From assembly GCA_033398695.1 (NCBI GenBank), contig CM065802.1, positions 137,502,096 through 137,566,095 of the forward strand: a stretch of DNA of 64,000 nt. Reading direction: 5' to 3'. Made by a program: the position numbers and the translations under genes. This document shows, one piece after another, positions 23,962 to 35,340 of the stretch; within the stretch, counting starts at the first letter, position 1; each line of letters begins with the position of its first letter. The notes beneath the pieces were generated by a model. The model had not been told where the DNA came from. It worked only from the letters and a program-made list of their open reading frames with translations, and did no database searches. The DNA is from Orobanche coerulescens (lineage: Eukaryota > Streptophyta > Magnoliopsida > Lamiales > Orobanchaceae).

Positions 23962-24846
23962 CACTACCGATGTTAACACTTTAGCTGACGGCTGGAAGTG
24001 GTCAGCTAAAGCTGTTTACCGTCAGATAAAACACCAAGTCATCGGCTGAAAATCCGATTGGAAGAGGTTCGTCAATTTATGTCTCGCCAATGACTTTTGG
24101 GGGGTGGTCGTCAGCTATACTAAGACTTCATCCGGCGACGGATTTTTCGTCGGCTTAACCCAATCGGTCTTAGCCGGGGACAGGCTTGTTGTCGGCTTAA
24201 CCCGACCTGTCTTATCCGGAGACTAACCAATTATCGGCTTAACCTGGCATGTATTAGCTGATGACTGACTTATCGGCTTAAAGTGGCATATCTTAGCCGA
24301 CGATAGGTATGTTGGTCGAATTACATTTTAACAGGAAAAAAAACTTACCCGATGGCTTGTGCAATTATGGTCGGCCAAACGTCGTTTTTAACTTTTTTCC
24401 GATTTTGAAATCTCCAAACATTGTAGTTTTGAACCTATATATTCAATATGCACGGTACAATATAAATCGACCATAAAAAAATATATCCACAATCATTGTA
24501 TATCTATGTACCAAAATAATATATACACAAACGTTACAAAAGCTACACCAACATTACAAAAACTACACCAACATCCAAAAAAATATACAAATATCAACAA
24601 ACCACATATTGACATCAATAAATTACAACATACACCAACATTAACAAACACAAGTCTAAGGAAATAAATACTTAACATTAATATATTTATATACCAAAAG
24701 TTCTACAAATACAACTAAAATCCATCTAAATTAGTCAAACTTTTAAAGATAGAAGAAGGATTACTACCATCTTACATATCATCGTCCCAAGTCTGTGAGG
24801 AAGAGGTGGGAGTTTGTAAATAGAAGAACAAAGGTGGTGGTGGAAG
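23962..24846. mobile_element. CACTA transposon terminus (unit 2)
   Basis: This begins CACTACCGATG and shows the same subterminal GTCGGCTTAACC repeats. The C-rich track at 24530-24650 and the start of the minus-strand transposase-tail remnant follow. It is cut at 24846 by element E6 and resumes at 43870-44121. Confidence 0.7.
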
Positions 24847-26416
24847 TGTAACACTCCCAGAATACGACCGGGAATGTCACACGCCGTAGACCCTTATCAC
24901 AAGGATCTACCAGGCTAAACTCCAAAAGACTACTCAATGATTGACCGACCGGGGTCAAAATTAAATACAAAGCAGTCCGACAAGGTCATTAACCAATTCA
25001 AAACTAACGACATTCATATTACAATGACAATAATAAACTTGAACACCGAAAAGAATGACAACTCAATTTAATAAATGAAAACTACACCCATGCAAGGTTG
25101 AATACTCAAACGACGGAGAAATACCAACCAGAATGAAACAAAAGAAAAGACTCTGACTCTGGTGTGATTAGTATCATTGTCCTCCATCTCCTTCCAAGCC
25201 AATCCTGTGACTGCTCCCGAGCTGCCAAAACCTGAGCGCATAACAGGCACCCACCCCCCGAAAACTCGGGGGTTAGCAAACTGGAATTTTGCTAGTACAA
25301 GTACATAATATACAAGATATACGAATAATAACAACACAAATCTCAACAATCGTGAAGCCTTAACACAAACCACACATTCCCATAGTCCACACAGAATAGC
25401 ATCACATACACAAAGTGAAAGATAATCACATAGTCATATTCTCTGTACGGAACATAATACCAATGAAACTTTAAACGAGTCCAAGGAGTCAGAAAAATCC
25501 CTTTTTATAAAAGGAAAAGTATTTTGATAAGAAAGTTTGAAAACATTATTATTGACTCAGTCCATCATGGGGTTTTGAAAATCAAATGGGAATGCTTTTA
25601 GAAAATACTTCAAAAACTCTCGGATCCTCGACCCAACATGTGGAAAACAATTTACAAGAAAACCATTACAACGTTATTCGGGGTCCTCGACCCAATGCAC
25701 AGAATAATCATCACATTACAATCAAAGGCACAGCCTCTCATTCGACAATCCCTGCTCAAGACCCTTGATTAATTAACCCTCGGAGATTTCGTCAAACATC
25801 CTTGGTTAATTAACCCTGATACCAACGTTTTAAAAACAATTTGAAACAAGCTTTCAAAAAAACACGAATCACAGTCTATATCGAGACCAGTATTTGAAAA
25901 GAGTTGAAAGAACTTTGAAATACGATGATTGTTCGGTAACGGGGTCTTAGCTATCACTCGAATATCCGTTACCAATAAGCCTGCCAGGCGCCTCCCTTGC
26001 ACACCTGTGCACCGGCATTCACTCCACTATGTTGGCCGCCCCTTGAACATATCACCGCGCCGGTGATCACTCCTAACAGAGCCGCCCCTTGCACGCGCAT
26101 TAGGTAACACCGGTGTTCACCAAACATATGGATCCGCACATTGCAGCGTACACCAGGCCGGAGTACACACCCCGCCCTCAGAGGTTCCCGGATACGACGT
26201 CTCTCACAAAAAGTATTCACATTATTACAAACATCAAGTACACAATCAATCATTTCAACAATTATCAAATCAATACACCAATTCACACAATTCATCCGCC
26301 AGTCCATAACCACACAATAAGCAATAACACGCACGTTATCAATCAAGACCCAACACAATAAGCCTTCGGCACAACCAACCAACGCTACACATATCCTTAT
26401 ATTGCGACTCGTCCGA

Positions 26417-26448
<32 letters not shown>

Positions 26449-27034
26449 ATATAACCTTACTATATTATATGAATAACTATAGTTCATCCATCAATCCAAG
26501 TTGAGTACGTCAACTAGTGTTAGCATTCATCACTCGTCGTTCACCGTCATAGGCATATATTGTAACACCCCAACTCACAACTGGGACATTACACGCCGTA
26601 GAACCCTCGTGAGGTCTACCAGGCTAACACATGACATATAAACCACAATGTAATCCCGAATGATGCATTCAAAAGTAAATAAGGCCGTGGCCTCGGCCAA
26701 AACATTTTTAACGTAATACATGAATAGAGGTTAAATACCAATTTATTGCCCACGCAGGGGATTTAAACCACGTTTCAAATTAGACAGTCTAACTTCAATA
26801 CTCGAAAATGCAATGACAAAACATAATAATGCAGACTCGAGCCACATCATCAAGCCAGCCCATCCTTCACGTGCGTGTCCCGTGCCTGCTCCTCAGCCCT
26901 CCCGGTACCTGAAATGCATAAGACGCATTTCCCCCATTTAAGGGGTTAGCATTCGAATAGCTAGTGCAAGTACACAATCACACAACATTATATACAAAAA
27001 CGGTTTTACACAATCATCTCAAACATAAGTCATT

Positions 27035-27038
<4 letters not shown>

Positions 27039-27080
<42 letters not shown>
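27039..27080. repeat. (AT)n microsatellite in E7
   Basis: About 21 AT dinucleotides in a row. The open frame through it is a YIYIYI artefact. Confidence 0.9.
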
Positions 27081-27082
<2 letters not shown>

Positions 27083-27149
27083 CGGAATACTACATTGGCA
27101 ATCAAATCAGTTTTCAATCATCATGATATCACAAAATCACAACTGGTAT

Positions 27150-27365
27150 CCCGTGGCCGTACCCCTTACTATCGTCCCCCAGACATCCCGTCGAACACTC
27201 CGGGTGGGATACCACTTCCGCGGCCGTACCCCTTAGTATCGACCCCCAGACATCCCGTCGGACACTCCGGGTGGAAGTTCAATCACTCACGCACCCAAGT
27301 CCACTTCCGCGGCCGTACCCCTTAGTATCGACCCCCAGACATCCCTTCGGACACTCCGGGTGGAA
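27150..27365. repeat. Three tandem ~75-bp repeats in E7
   Basis: Three copies contain GGCCGTACCCCTTA.TATCG.CCCCAGACATCCCGTCGGACACTCC-type sequence. They lie between the GC-donor-like and acceptor-like sites, the position where every LTR here has tandem repeats. On the minus strand they share GTCCGACGGG with E8, E1 and E0. Confidence 0.75.
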
Positions 27366-28018
27366 GGAACACAACTCACGCACCCAAAAATCACCATTCA
27401 TCATTCATTTCGAAAATCACAACATACATAACGAAATGTAATACATGTACTTGCCTTGAACACGATGAAACAAGGGAAACACGAAGGAATAGGTTTTGGT
27501 CCGAACAATCCTCCCAAATCCGCTCCTAACACAATAACGGTATACAACAAGTCTCAATAATGCGGAAAGGTAAGAATTAATCCTAATTCTACCCGTTGGG
27601 ACAATTCATCGGACACCAAGAGTGCATAAGGAAATGAAATCGGTCAACGGTGTAACAATGGGATTTCATCCCAACCAAAAACAAGAAAACCAAGGGTCAC
27701 GTGAATACTATCAAAATCTAATAACAACATCGGTTAATTCGAATTAAAACACAAGATCACCACCAAACCCTCCCCAAAATGATACTAGGGTCAAAGGAGT
27801 TCTTACCTCTTGAAGATTCAAGCCCTATGATCCGAAGAACACGTGCTAGATCCAGAATCCAAGCTACACGATCGAAGGAAGATGAAGAAAAACACCCAAT
27901 CAAATGGTAGATGAAGGAAAATCCCCCTCTCAACCCTCTCTCTCTCGCGTACGGTGGAAGGAAGGAAGAAATGAGTGATTTTCGCTGAATAAAAACGCAG
28001 ATATAGCGCCGATCACAC

Positions 28019-28337
28019 AGGTGTGCCGCGGCTCGGCTAAATGTGCCGCACAGGCCAAAATTGCGCCCAGTGATCGGCTGACCGCTCGTTGTGCCGCGGC
28101 TCATTCGAAGTGTGCCGCGGCTCATACTCGGTATGTGCCGCGGCCCTGCCGAACTGTGCCGCGGCACGTGGTACAGTAGGCTTTGGCCGGCAAGTGCCAC
28201 ACGGGTGTGCCGCGGCCCGGACAAGTGTGCCGCGGCACTGACTCGGCTGTGTGCCGCGGCACACGGTACAGCCTGCTCGACCAATAACTGGGTAATGTGT
28301 GTGCCGCGGCGCACAATCCTTGTGTCGCGGCCCACAC
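28019..28337. repeat. Palindrome cassette GTGCCGCGGCAC in E7
   Basis: About eleven GTGTGCCGCGGCNC motifs occur in 320 bp, several with GCGGCTC or GCGGCCC right halves. The surrounding sequence (GTCCCAAAATGA, AATAACACGAAATGGA) matches the E1 cassette, so the cassette is shared even though the LTR backbones differ. Confidence 0.9.
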
Positions 28338-28834
28338 CCCCCCTCGGGTCCCAAAATGACGAAAAATGATCCGGAAAGAGAATAAAAGCAATAGGAATCG
28401 ATATTTGGGCAACAATAACACGAAATGGAAGTACGGAACCCCAAAACGATCTGAGGTACACAACCAAAGTCGAACAAGGAACAAATTCCCTAAATTTCTA
28501 GGAAATTACAAAAACGGCCCAAACATCCGAAAATCACGACACAACGTCGGATTAACAATCCGAAACTCACAACATGCTCTACTCAAGCATACGAACTCAT
28601 GAAAGTAAGAAAATGACGAAATCGAACGAGTTTAAGGAGAATCGAATACGCATGAGACAAAATATACCACAAGATGAAATTACGTAAAAACATCATCGAG
28701 ACCCGTCTAAGCGGAGAAACTCCAAGAACAAAATAGGTTCAGAATTCCAAAACAGTGCCAAGCGAGTTATCCGAAACGAATATACACTAAAAATAGAAAT
28801 TACTAAAAATAGAAAACGCGGATATTACATATAT

Positions 28835-28903
28835 ATCAATATACGTATATACATACATATATTTAACATATAAATATATATAAATCTATATATATATATA
28901 CAC

Positions 28904-28955
<52 letters not shown>

Positions 28956-28960
28956 CCGTA
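28835..28960. repeat. AT/AC microsatellite cluster in E6 3' LTR
   Basis: Alternating TATA and ACACAC runs. The equivalent in the other E6 LTR is at 33900-34025 and is shorter in the AC part, showing slippage between the two LTRs. Confidence 0.85.
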
Positions 28961-29611
28961 TAAATTCATACACTTCGACAACGATGATTTCACGCAGTTA
29001 CAATTCGTATATCAAGGTACTTGCCTTGGTAATCTCTCGCGGATACTCCGAAAGTACGGTCGGTTGGAAAAATACGGAACTCCAACGAAAACAACGATCG
29101 GAAGGGCTCAACACCAGATTTTTGTAGGGAAATCGTCCCTAATATCCTATCATCGAATAAACAATCAATCATACGAGGAAAAACATCACAAAACGACCAA
29201 ATTCCTCTCTGCGGCATTTCCCCAGACACCTTGAAGGCGTCAAACGGAAGTTCATATAATCGATTTAATCGAAATGGTAAAACCGTGGAAAGATGATGAA
29301 AATGATAGAATACAACTTAATCTACAATTATCCATCAGTAATTTAAGTTCATAAGGCTCAAACGGACGAAATCTACCAAGATCCCCAAATTTCCCAAAGT
29401 TTGGATTTTAGGAAAAACTAACCTTGATTCGGTCGATTGAAGGATGTTATGGATTGATCGATCAATAATATGGACTCAGGATCTTCGTGGATTTGTTGTT
29501 CAATAACATGTCTCCTATCTCTCAAAAGATCCAGCCACGGACATGAAGGAAGGGAAGTGAAAAATTGGTGAAAACAGGGCTGCTCGGTCAATTATATAGG
29601 CAGACCGCCCT

Positions 29612-29905
29612 AGCGTGCGCTAGCGTGCCGGCAGCGTGCGCTAGCGGGCCGGCCATGGTCCAGTCCAGAGGCTCCTGGACTGATCTCTCGCCCAGGTAGC
29701 GCGCGCTAGATGCCGAGCAGCGTGCGCTACATCTTCCGGTTAGCGCGCGCAGCGACCGGCCATAGCGTGCGCTACCGGCCAACTCTCTGGAGTCCAGAAC
29801 CTCTGGGAACTCACTGCCCGGCCCAGGTAGCGTGCGCTGGGTGCCGCATAGCGTGCGCTACGACTGCCGGTTAGCATGCGCAGCATCGCGGCAGTAGCGT
29901 ACGCT
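29612..29905. repeat. Palindrome cassette TAGCGTGCGCTA in E6 3' LTR
   Basis: About eleven TAGCGYRCGCTA motifs are present, alternating with GCCGG words. The TATA box (TATATAAT on the minus strand) lies at 29591-29598 just beyond the array, as in E2. Confidence 0.88.
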
Positions 29906-30221
29906 ATGCCGGTCCCTGCCACGCCCGTCCGGCCAGAGCCCAACTACCGCGCCGGTTCCTCCCGCAACCGTTCGGCCAGCGCCCGGCTGCCGTAGCCTGA
30001 CGACTCGATTCATAAAAATGCACGGAACGAACACGACGAAACGCTCGCGGACAACAACATCGATCCGAAATGAAAATAATATACAACAAATCACAACATA
30101 TGGCCATAAACACAAAACCGATTGTCGAGAAAAATAATACCAACGCTCGGAAACCGAGAAATTTCCGGTCTAAGAAAAAGAAAAATTCGAATAAATCAGA
30201 ATAAAAATCTCGGATATTACA

Positions 30222-30234
30222 TTCCACCCCCCTT
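30222..30234 (-). other. E6 polypurine tract
   Basis: The minus strand reads AAGGGGGGTGGAA immediately before the LTR start. It is followed inside by AAGTTTCGGGACGAAACTT as in the other elements. Confidence 0.8.
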
Positions 30235-30290
30235 AAAATAAGTTTCGTCCCGAAACTTAAAATAGAGAGCGGCGGAACAATCAAGGAAAT

Positions 30291-30486
30291 AACTACTTGC
30301 TCAGCCCCAGATCATCACGAGCAAAGCGCGAGTGCAAGGTTCCAGAAATACGATGAACTGACCTAGCAAGTACAAGGCAGTTTAAAATGGTCGAAAGGTT
30401 CACAGATGAATTGCCAACAACGAAAGTCATCCCATACCGAAAAATACTAAGAAGAGTACGGGTAATACATTCCCCCATACTAAGAG
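30291..30486 (-). other. Second LTR-head/purine-tract junction inside E6
   Basis: On the minus strand GGGGGAATGTATTACCCGTAC occupies 30462-30482. This is a purine tract followed by an E2-like LTR head (E2 starts TGTAATACCCGTAC). Only about 180 bp of that LTR remains before the E6 3' end sequence. E6 therefore looks like a recombinant of two elements rather than a simple deletion. Confidence 0.5.
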
Positions 30487-30719
30487 GACATTATGATCCC
30501 GAAACTTAGAACAACAAGAGTTGGAAACGTAAAGTAATGAAACGAAATACGATCGAAGTCACGATTGTTGAAAAAAAACGAGATAGCGTAAAATCTTCAT
30601 CCTGCTGTGCTAGCCTCTCCAGAAGGAGACATAGGGTTTTGGGGCACTCCCCGGTCGTTCGCTCTACTTGCCGAAAGGGCAACTTTCCTTGCCAATTCGG
30701 AAACTCTCTCGCAGTGTTT

Positions 30720-31181
30720 CTACCGATGACCTTCACACCCGCACCGGTAACAAGTCAAGAGTGGAGAGGGACAATTTGCACGATCATGTCCCTGACGATT
30801 GCAGTTGAAGCACCTTCTCTTCTTACCAAGAGTCACCGATGCTGGCTTGGGATTCCCAGTGCTCACCCTCGACCGCGAAGACGATACGTTTGAACGACAT
30901 GGGGGTTTGGGAGCCTTAAACTCTTCACCGCCCAAAAATTTTCCCGATGCCCTCAGTCTCTTTGCTTCGCTCGTGGGCTCGATCACTGAGGATATTTCAT
31001 AGGATATCGTTTGATCTTGATACTCCTTCACTGTAGCATGAATAGTTGTCGTATGAACCACCTTGTCGCTTCCACTTCCGTCATCACACTTACGTCCGCC
31101 AAGGCTCGACATACTAATACAGATAGTACCGTTCAGCGTTATCAAATAATCAGTTGCACAATATACCACAATTATCAACAC
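30720..31181 (-). pseudogene. gag: E6 truncated Gag with zinc knuckles
   Basis: The 153-residue frame contains VKEYQDQTISYEIS, equal to the LKEYQDRALAHDM region at the end of the Gag core in E2, then a basic linker and CFNCNRQGHDRANC, a complete CX2CX4HX4C knuckle. A second knuckle (CYRCGCEGH) is cut by TAG at 30717-30719, with the final Cys two codons on. The Gag N-terminal and central capsid parts are absent; an ATG (MSSLGG) lies near 31109. It could encode a small nucleic-acid-binding protein, but it may equally be a relic. Confidence 0.8.
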
Positions 31182-32197
31182 AAGGTTTAGTTAACATCTA
31201 TAGAATAACGTAAAGCGTAAAGTTTTATGAAGTCAATTTCGAGTCCTTCGACGAGGACGATTATTATATGTATGCACTTAATGAAAACAAATTTTTGGAA
31301 AAGAGGGCTAGTCACGTTGCGCCCAAGACTCATAAATACTGTCTTTTATTTCGGAAGAGGAAGTTTATATAACGACTCTAAAAATTATTTTCGAGTGATG
31401 TATAAAAGAAAAATCGAAAATTGAATTGTAACTAATTTGAAATATTTCAAAAGTGTTGAGTCCCAAATACCACAATTTTGAAAATCTTTCCTCTTCTTCC
31501 AAAATGTTTATTTGAAAGAATTTTTTTTTCCACCGAGATACGTGACTATTTAACATGACGATATTAAATCATGGCTTTTCACAATGTTAGAAAATTTCAA
31601 AGCATCACTTTAAAATATTCGTGATACTACAGTGCCGTGGGCCCCGTGCCGGAACCTACCAGGCTAAAAATCATTTTTTAAAAAAAATGTTCAAATTGCC
31701 AAAAAGGCCGATGTCGGTAATATTCTCAAATACTCACTAAGGTCATTATAAAAATATCAAATACCGTCATAAGAATACTATCAAAACGTGCAAGACCAAA
31801 ATATAAAAACTCGGCTTGCAAGATACCAAAAGCCATCTCAAAATACTCACGCAGCGGATAAAATTAACACTCATAAATTTACTCTAATAAAGTGCAGAAA
31901 TAGATAAATATGCTCGACTTTCGAAGCATATTACATAACCATTTTAGCTCGCACCGCATACGCATGTTATATCCTAAAACAATAATATCACCAACAAGTT
32001 CCAATCCCTAGTTCACATTAAACACGTTAGCACAGTATAATCAAATACGTATATAAGGGGACTTACGATCGGGGGGCTTACCATCACAGATTGCCGGAAG
32101 ATGATGTCGGAACCACGATACTAATCACAACTCTGATGCGCGCGACTTACACAAGACATGGACTTGACCCAACGGCCTAGGTTTTTCGCAAACCTAA

Positions 32198-32209
32198 GCT
32201 CCGATACCA
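32198..32209 (-). other. E6 primer binding site (initiator Met tRNA)
   Basis: The minus strand reads TGGTATCGGAGC, one mismatch from TGGTATCAGAGC, four bases inside the 5' LTR. A GTAAGT motif lies about 135 nt downstream (32061-32066). Confidence 0.85.
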
Positions 32210-33763
32210 TATATGTAACACCCCCAGAATACGACCGGGAATGTCACACGCCGTAGACCCTTATCACAAGGATCTACCAGGCTAAACTCCAAATGACTAC
32301 TCAATGATTGACCGACCGGGGTCAAAATTAAATACAAAGCAGACCGACAAGGTCATTAACCAATTCAGAACTAACGGCATTCATATTACAATGACAATAA
32401 TAAACTTGAACACCGAAAAGAATGACAACTCAATTTAATAAATGAAAACTACACCCATGCAAGGTTGAATACTCGAACGACGGAGAAATACCACTTAATG
32501 AAACAAAAGAAAAGACTCGACTCGGTGTGATTAGTATCATTGTCCTCCATCTCCTTCCAAGCCAATCCCGTGATCGCTCCCGAGCCGCCAAAACTCGAGC
32601 GCATAACAGGCACCCACCCCGAAAACTCGGGGGTTAGCAACCTGGAATTTTTCTAGTGCAAGTACATAATATACAAGATATACGAATAATAACAACACAA
32701 ATCTCAACAAATGTGAAGCCTTAACACAAACCACACATTCCCATAGTCCACACGAATAGCATCACATACACAAAGTGAAAGATAATCACATAGTCATATT
32801 CTCTGTACGGAACATAATACCAATGAAACTTTAAACGAGCCCAAGGAGTCAGAAAAATCCCTTTTTATAAAAGGAAAAGTATTTTGATAAGAAAGTTTGA
32901 AAACATTATTATTGACTCAGGCCATCATGGGGTTTTGAAAATCAAATGGGAATGCTTTTAGAAAATACTTCAAAAACTCTCGGATCCTCGACCCAACATG
33001 TGGAAAACAATTTACAAGAAAACCATTACAACGTTATTTGGGGTCCTCGACCCAATGCATAGAATAATCATCACATTACAATCAAAGGCACAGCCTCTCA
33101 TTCGACAATCCCTGCTCAAGACCCTTGATTAATTAACCCTCGGAGATTTCGTCAAACATCCTTGGTTAATTAACCCTGATACCAACGTTTTAAAAATAAT
33201 TTGAAACAAGCTTTCAAAAAAACACGAATCACAGTCTATATCGAGACCAGTATTTGAAAAGAGTTGAAAGAACTTTGAAATACGATGATTGTTCGGTAAC
33301 GGGGTCTTAGCTATCACTCGAATATCCGTTACCAATAAGCCCGCCAGCGCCTCCCTTACACACTGCACCGGCGTTCACTCCACTATGTTGGCCGCCTTGA
33401 ACATGTCACCGCGCCGCGATCACTCCTAACAGAGCCGCCTTGCAGCGCATTAGGTAACACCGGTGTTCACCAAACATATGGAGCCGCACATTGCAACAGT
33501 ACACTGTGCCGGAGTACACACCCGCCTTCGAGGTTCCCGGATACGACGTCTCTCACAACAAGTATTCACATTATTACAAACATCAAGTACACAATCAATC
33601 ATTTCAACAATTATCAAATCAATACACCAATTCACACAATTCATCCGCCAGTCCATAACCACACAATAAGCAATAACACGCACGTTATCAATCAAGACCC
33701 AACACAATAAGCCTTCGGCACAACCAACCAACGCTACACATATCCTTATATTGCGACTCGTCC

Positions 33764-33767
<4 letters not shown>

Positions 33768-33806
<39 letters not shown>
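33768..33806. repeat. (AT)n microsatellite in E6 5' LTR
   Basis: About 19 AT repeats. The partner LTR at 26417 has a shorter AT run followed by ACACAC. Confidence 0.9.
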
Positions 33807-33807
<1 letters not shown>

Positions 33808-35061
33808 CCTTACTATATTATATGAATAACTATAGTTCATCCATCAATCCAAGTTGAGTACGTCAACTAGTGTTAGCATTCACCACTCGTCGTTCACCGA
33901 CATAGGCATATATATCAATATACGTATATACATACATATATTTAACATATAATTATATATAAATCTATATATATATATACACATATATATATATATACAC
34001 ACACATATATATATATATATATCCGTATAAATTCATACACTTCGACAAGGATGATTTCACGCAGTTACAATTCGTATATCAAGGTACTTGCCTTGATAAT
34101 CTCTCGCGGATACTCCGAAAGTACGGTCGGTTGGCAAAATCCGGAACTCCAACGAAAACAACGATCGGAAGGGCTCAACACCATATTTTTGTAGGGAAAT
34201 TGTCCCTAATATCCTATCATCGAATAAACAATCAATCATACGAGGAAAAACATCACAAAACGACCAAATTCCTCTCTGCGGCATTTCCCTGGACACCTTG
34301 AAGGCGTCAAACGGAAGTTCATATAATCGACGAATCGGAAATGGTAAAACCGTGGAAAGATGATGAAAATGATAGAATACAACTTAATCTACAATTATCC
34401 ATCAGTAATTTAAGTTCATAAGGCTCAAACGGACGAAATCTACCAAGATCCCCAAATTTCCCAAAGTTTGGATTTTAGGAAAAACTAACCTTGATTCGGT
34501 CGATTGAAGGATGTTATGGATTGATCGATCAATGATATGGACTCAGGATCTTCGTGGATTTGTTGTTCAATAACATGTCTCCTATCACTCAAAAGATCCA
34601 GTCGCGGACATGAAGGAAGGGAAGTGAAAAATTGGTGAAAACATGGCTGCTCGGTCAATTATATAGGCAGACCGCCCTAGCGTGCGCTAGCGTGCCGGCA
34701 GTGTAATATCCGGTATTTTTCTTTCCCTTGTATTTTCATTTTTGGTATATTTCTCGGTCATAGTGACCCTCATGTATCTTTCAGTATGTCCTTCCTGTCA
34801 ACTGTTGAATTGTATTCTCGTTATTGTTCATTGTTTCAACTTTCCTCATATGAGTTCGACTTTGTTAGATCACCATTAATTTTGGTGACTCCAAAATTTA
34901 TAAATCTTTGCAATATTATAGAACATCGAGTTAGCTTTCCAATGGTTCTAACGGTGAGTCAATCGAGTCCGACGAGAGTTATGGTCGTTTCAGTTCTTGG
35001 CCAATCGCTGTGGAAATGGAGCTTTTTCCTCAAATTTCTTCACATTCGAACTTCCAGGAGC

Positions 35062-35146
35062 CTTTCGGCCGATAGGGGGGGTCGATAGGCTCCACTGCCG
35101 GCATTCTGTATGGGTATCGGTTGGGCCTATCGGCCGATAGGTTCTG
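35062..35146. repeat. Palindrome cassette CTATCGGCCGATAG in E8 5' LTR
   Basis: One perfect CCTATCGGCCGATAGG plus half- or variant copies (TTCGGCCGATAGG, GTCGATAGG, GGTATCGG) lie just upstream of TATATTA. The 3' LTR (41784-41868) has one full copy with an extra CCGGCCGATAG, so copy number differs between the two LTRs. Confidence 0.85.
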
Positions 35147-35340
35147 CTGTGTTTCACTATATTACACGGGATCTGAGGAAGATTTTTCATTTTCCTCTCC
35201 TCTCTTTTCTTCCTCTCGTCTTGGGCGATTCAGGAGCAACTTTTGGGCGATTTTAACATTTTCGGACTTGAAGAAATCATCCACTCCGAGTTTTGTTGTA
35301 GATTATCGATTTCTTCTTGAATCATTCATCCTAATCCAAG

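Larger units (their letters stand above)
26561..28829 (-). mobile_element. E7: solo LTR inside E6 3' LTR
   Basis: It runs from TGTAACACCCC at 26561 to GATATTACA at 28829 (2269 bp), flanked by TATAT on both sides. The empty site is visible in the E6 5' LTR at about 33905. No primer site or coding sequence is present, so it is a solo LTR. On the minus strand its first ~400 bp resemble E0, but its palindrome array is the GTGCCGCGGCAC type. GAG|GTAAGA near 27807, AAG|GCAAGTAC near 27453 and TTTCAG|GTACC near 26912 follow the common LTR plan. Confidence 0.9.
24847..30221 (-). repeat. E6 3' LTR, split by E7
   Basis: Segments 24847-26560 and 28835-30221 sum to about 3.1 kb, the longest LTR here. 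On the minus strand it runs TGTAATATCCGAGATTT to GGGAGTGTTACA. It contains the palindrome array at 29612-29905, TATATAAT at 29591-29598, an AAG|GTTAGT donor-like site near 29423, AAG|GCAAGTACC near 29028, (AT)n/(AC)n tracts at 28835-28960 and 26417-26440, and GGTGTTCAC-type repeats at 25980-26170. Confidence 0.9.

Noticed and set aside
26417..26440. Tyr-Ile repeat protein frames over (AT)n
   Set aside because: They are translations of a microsatellite; length varies between the two E6 LTRs.
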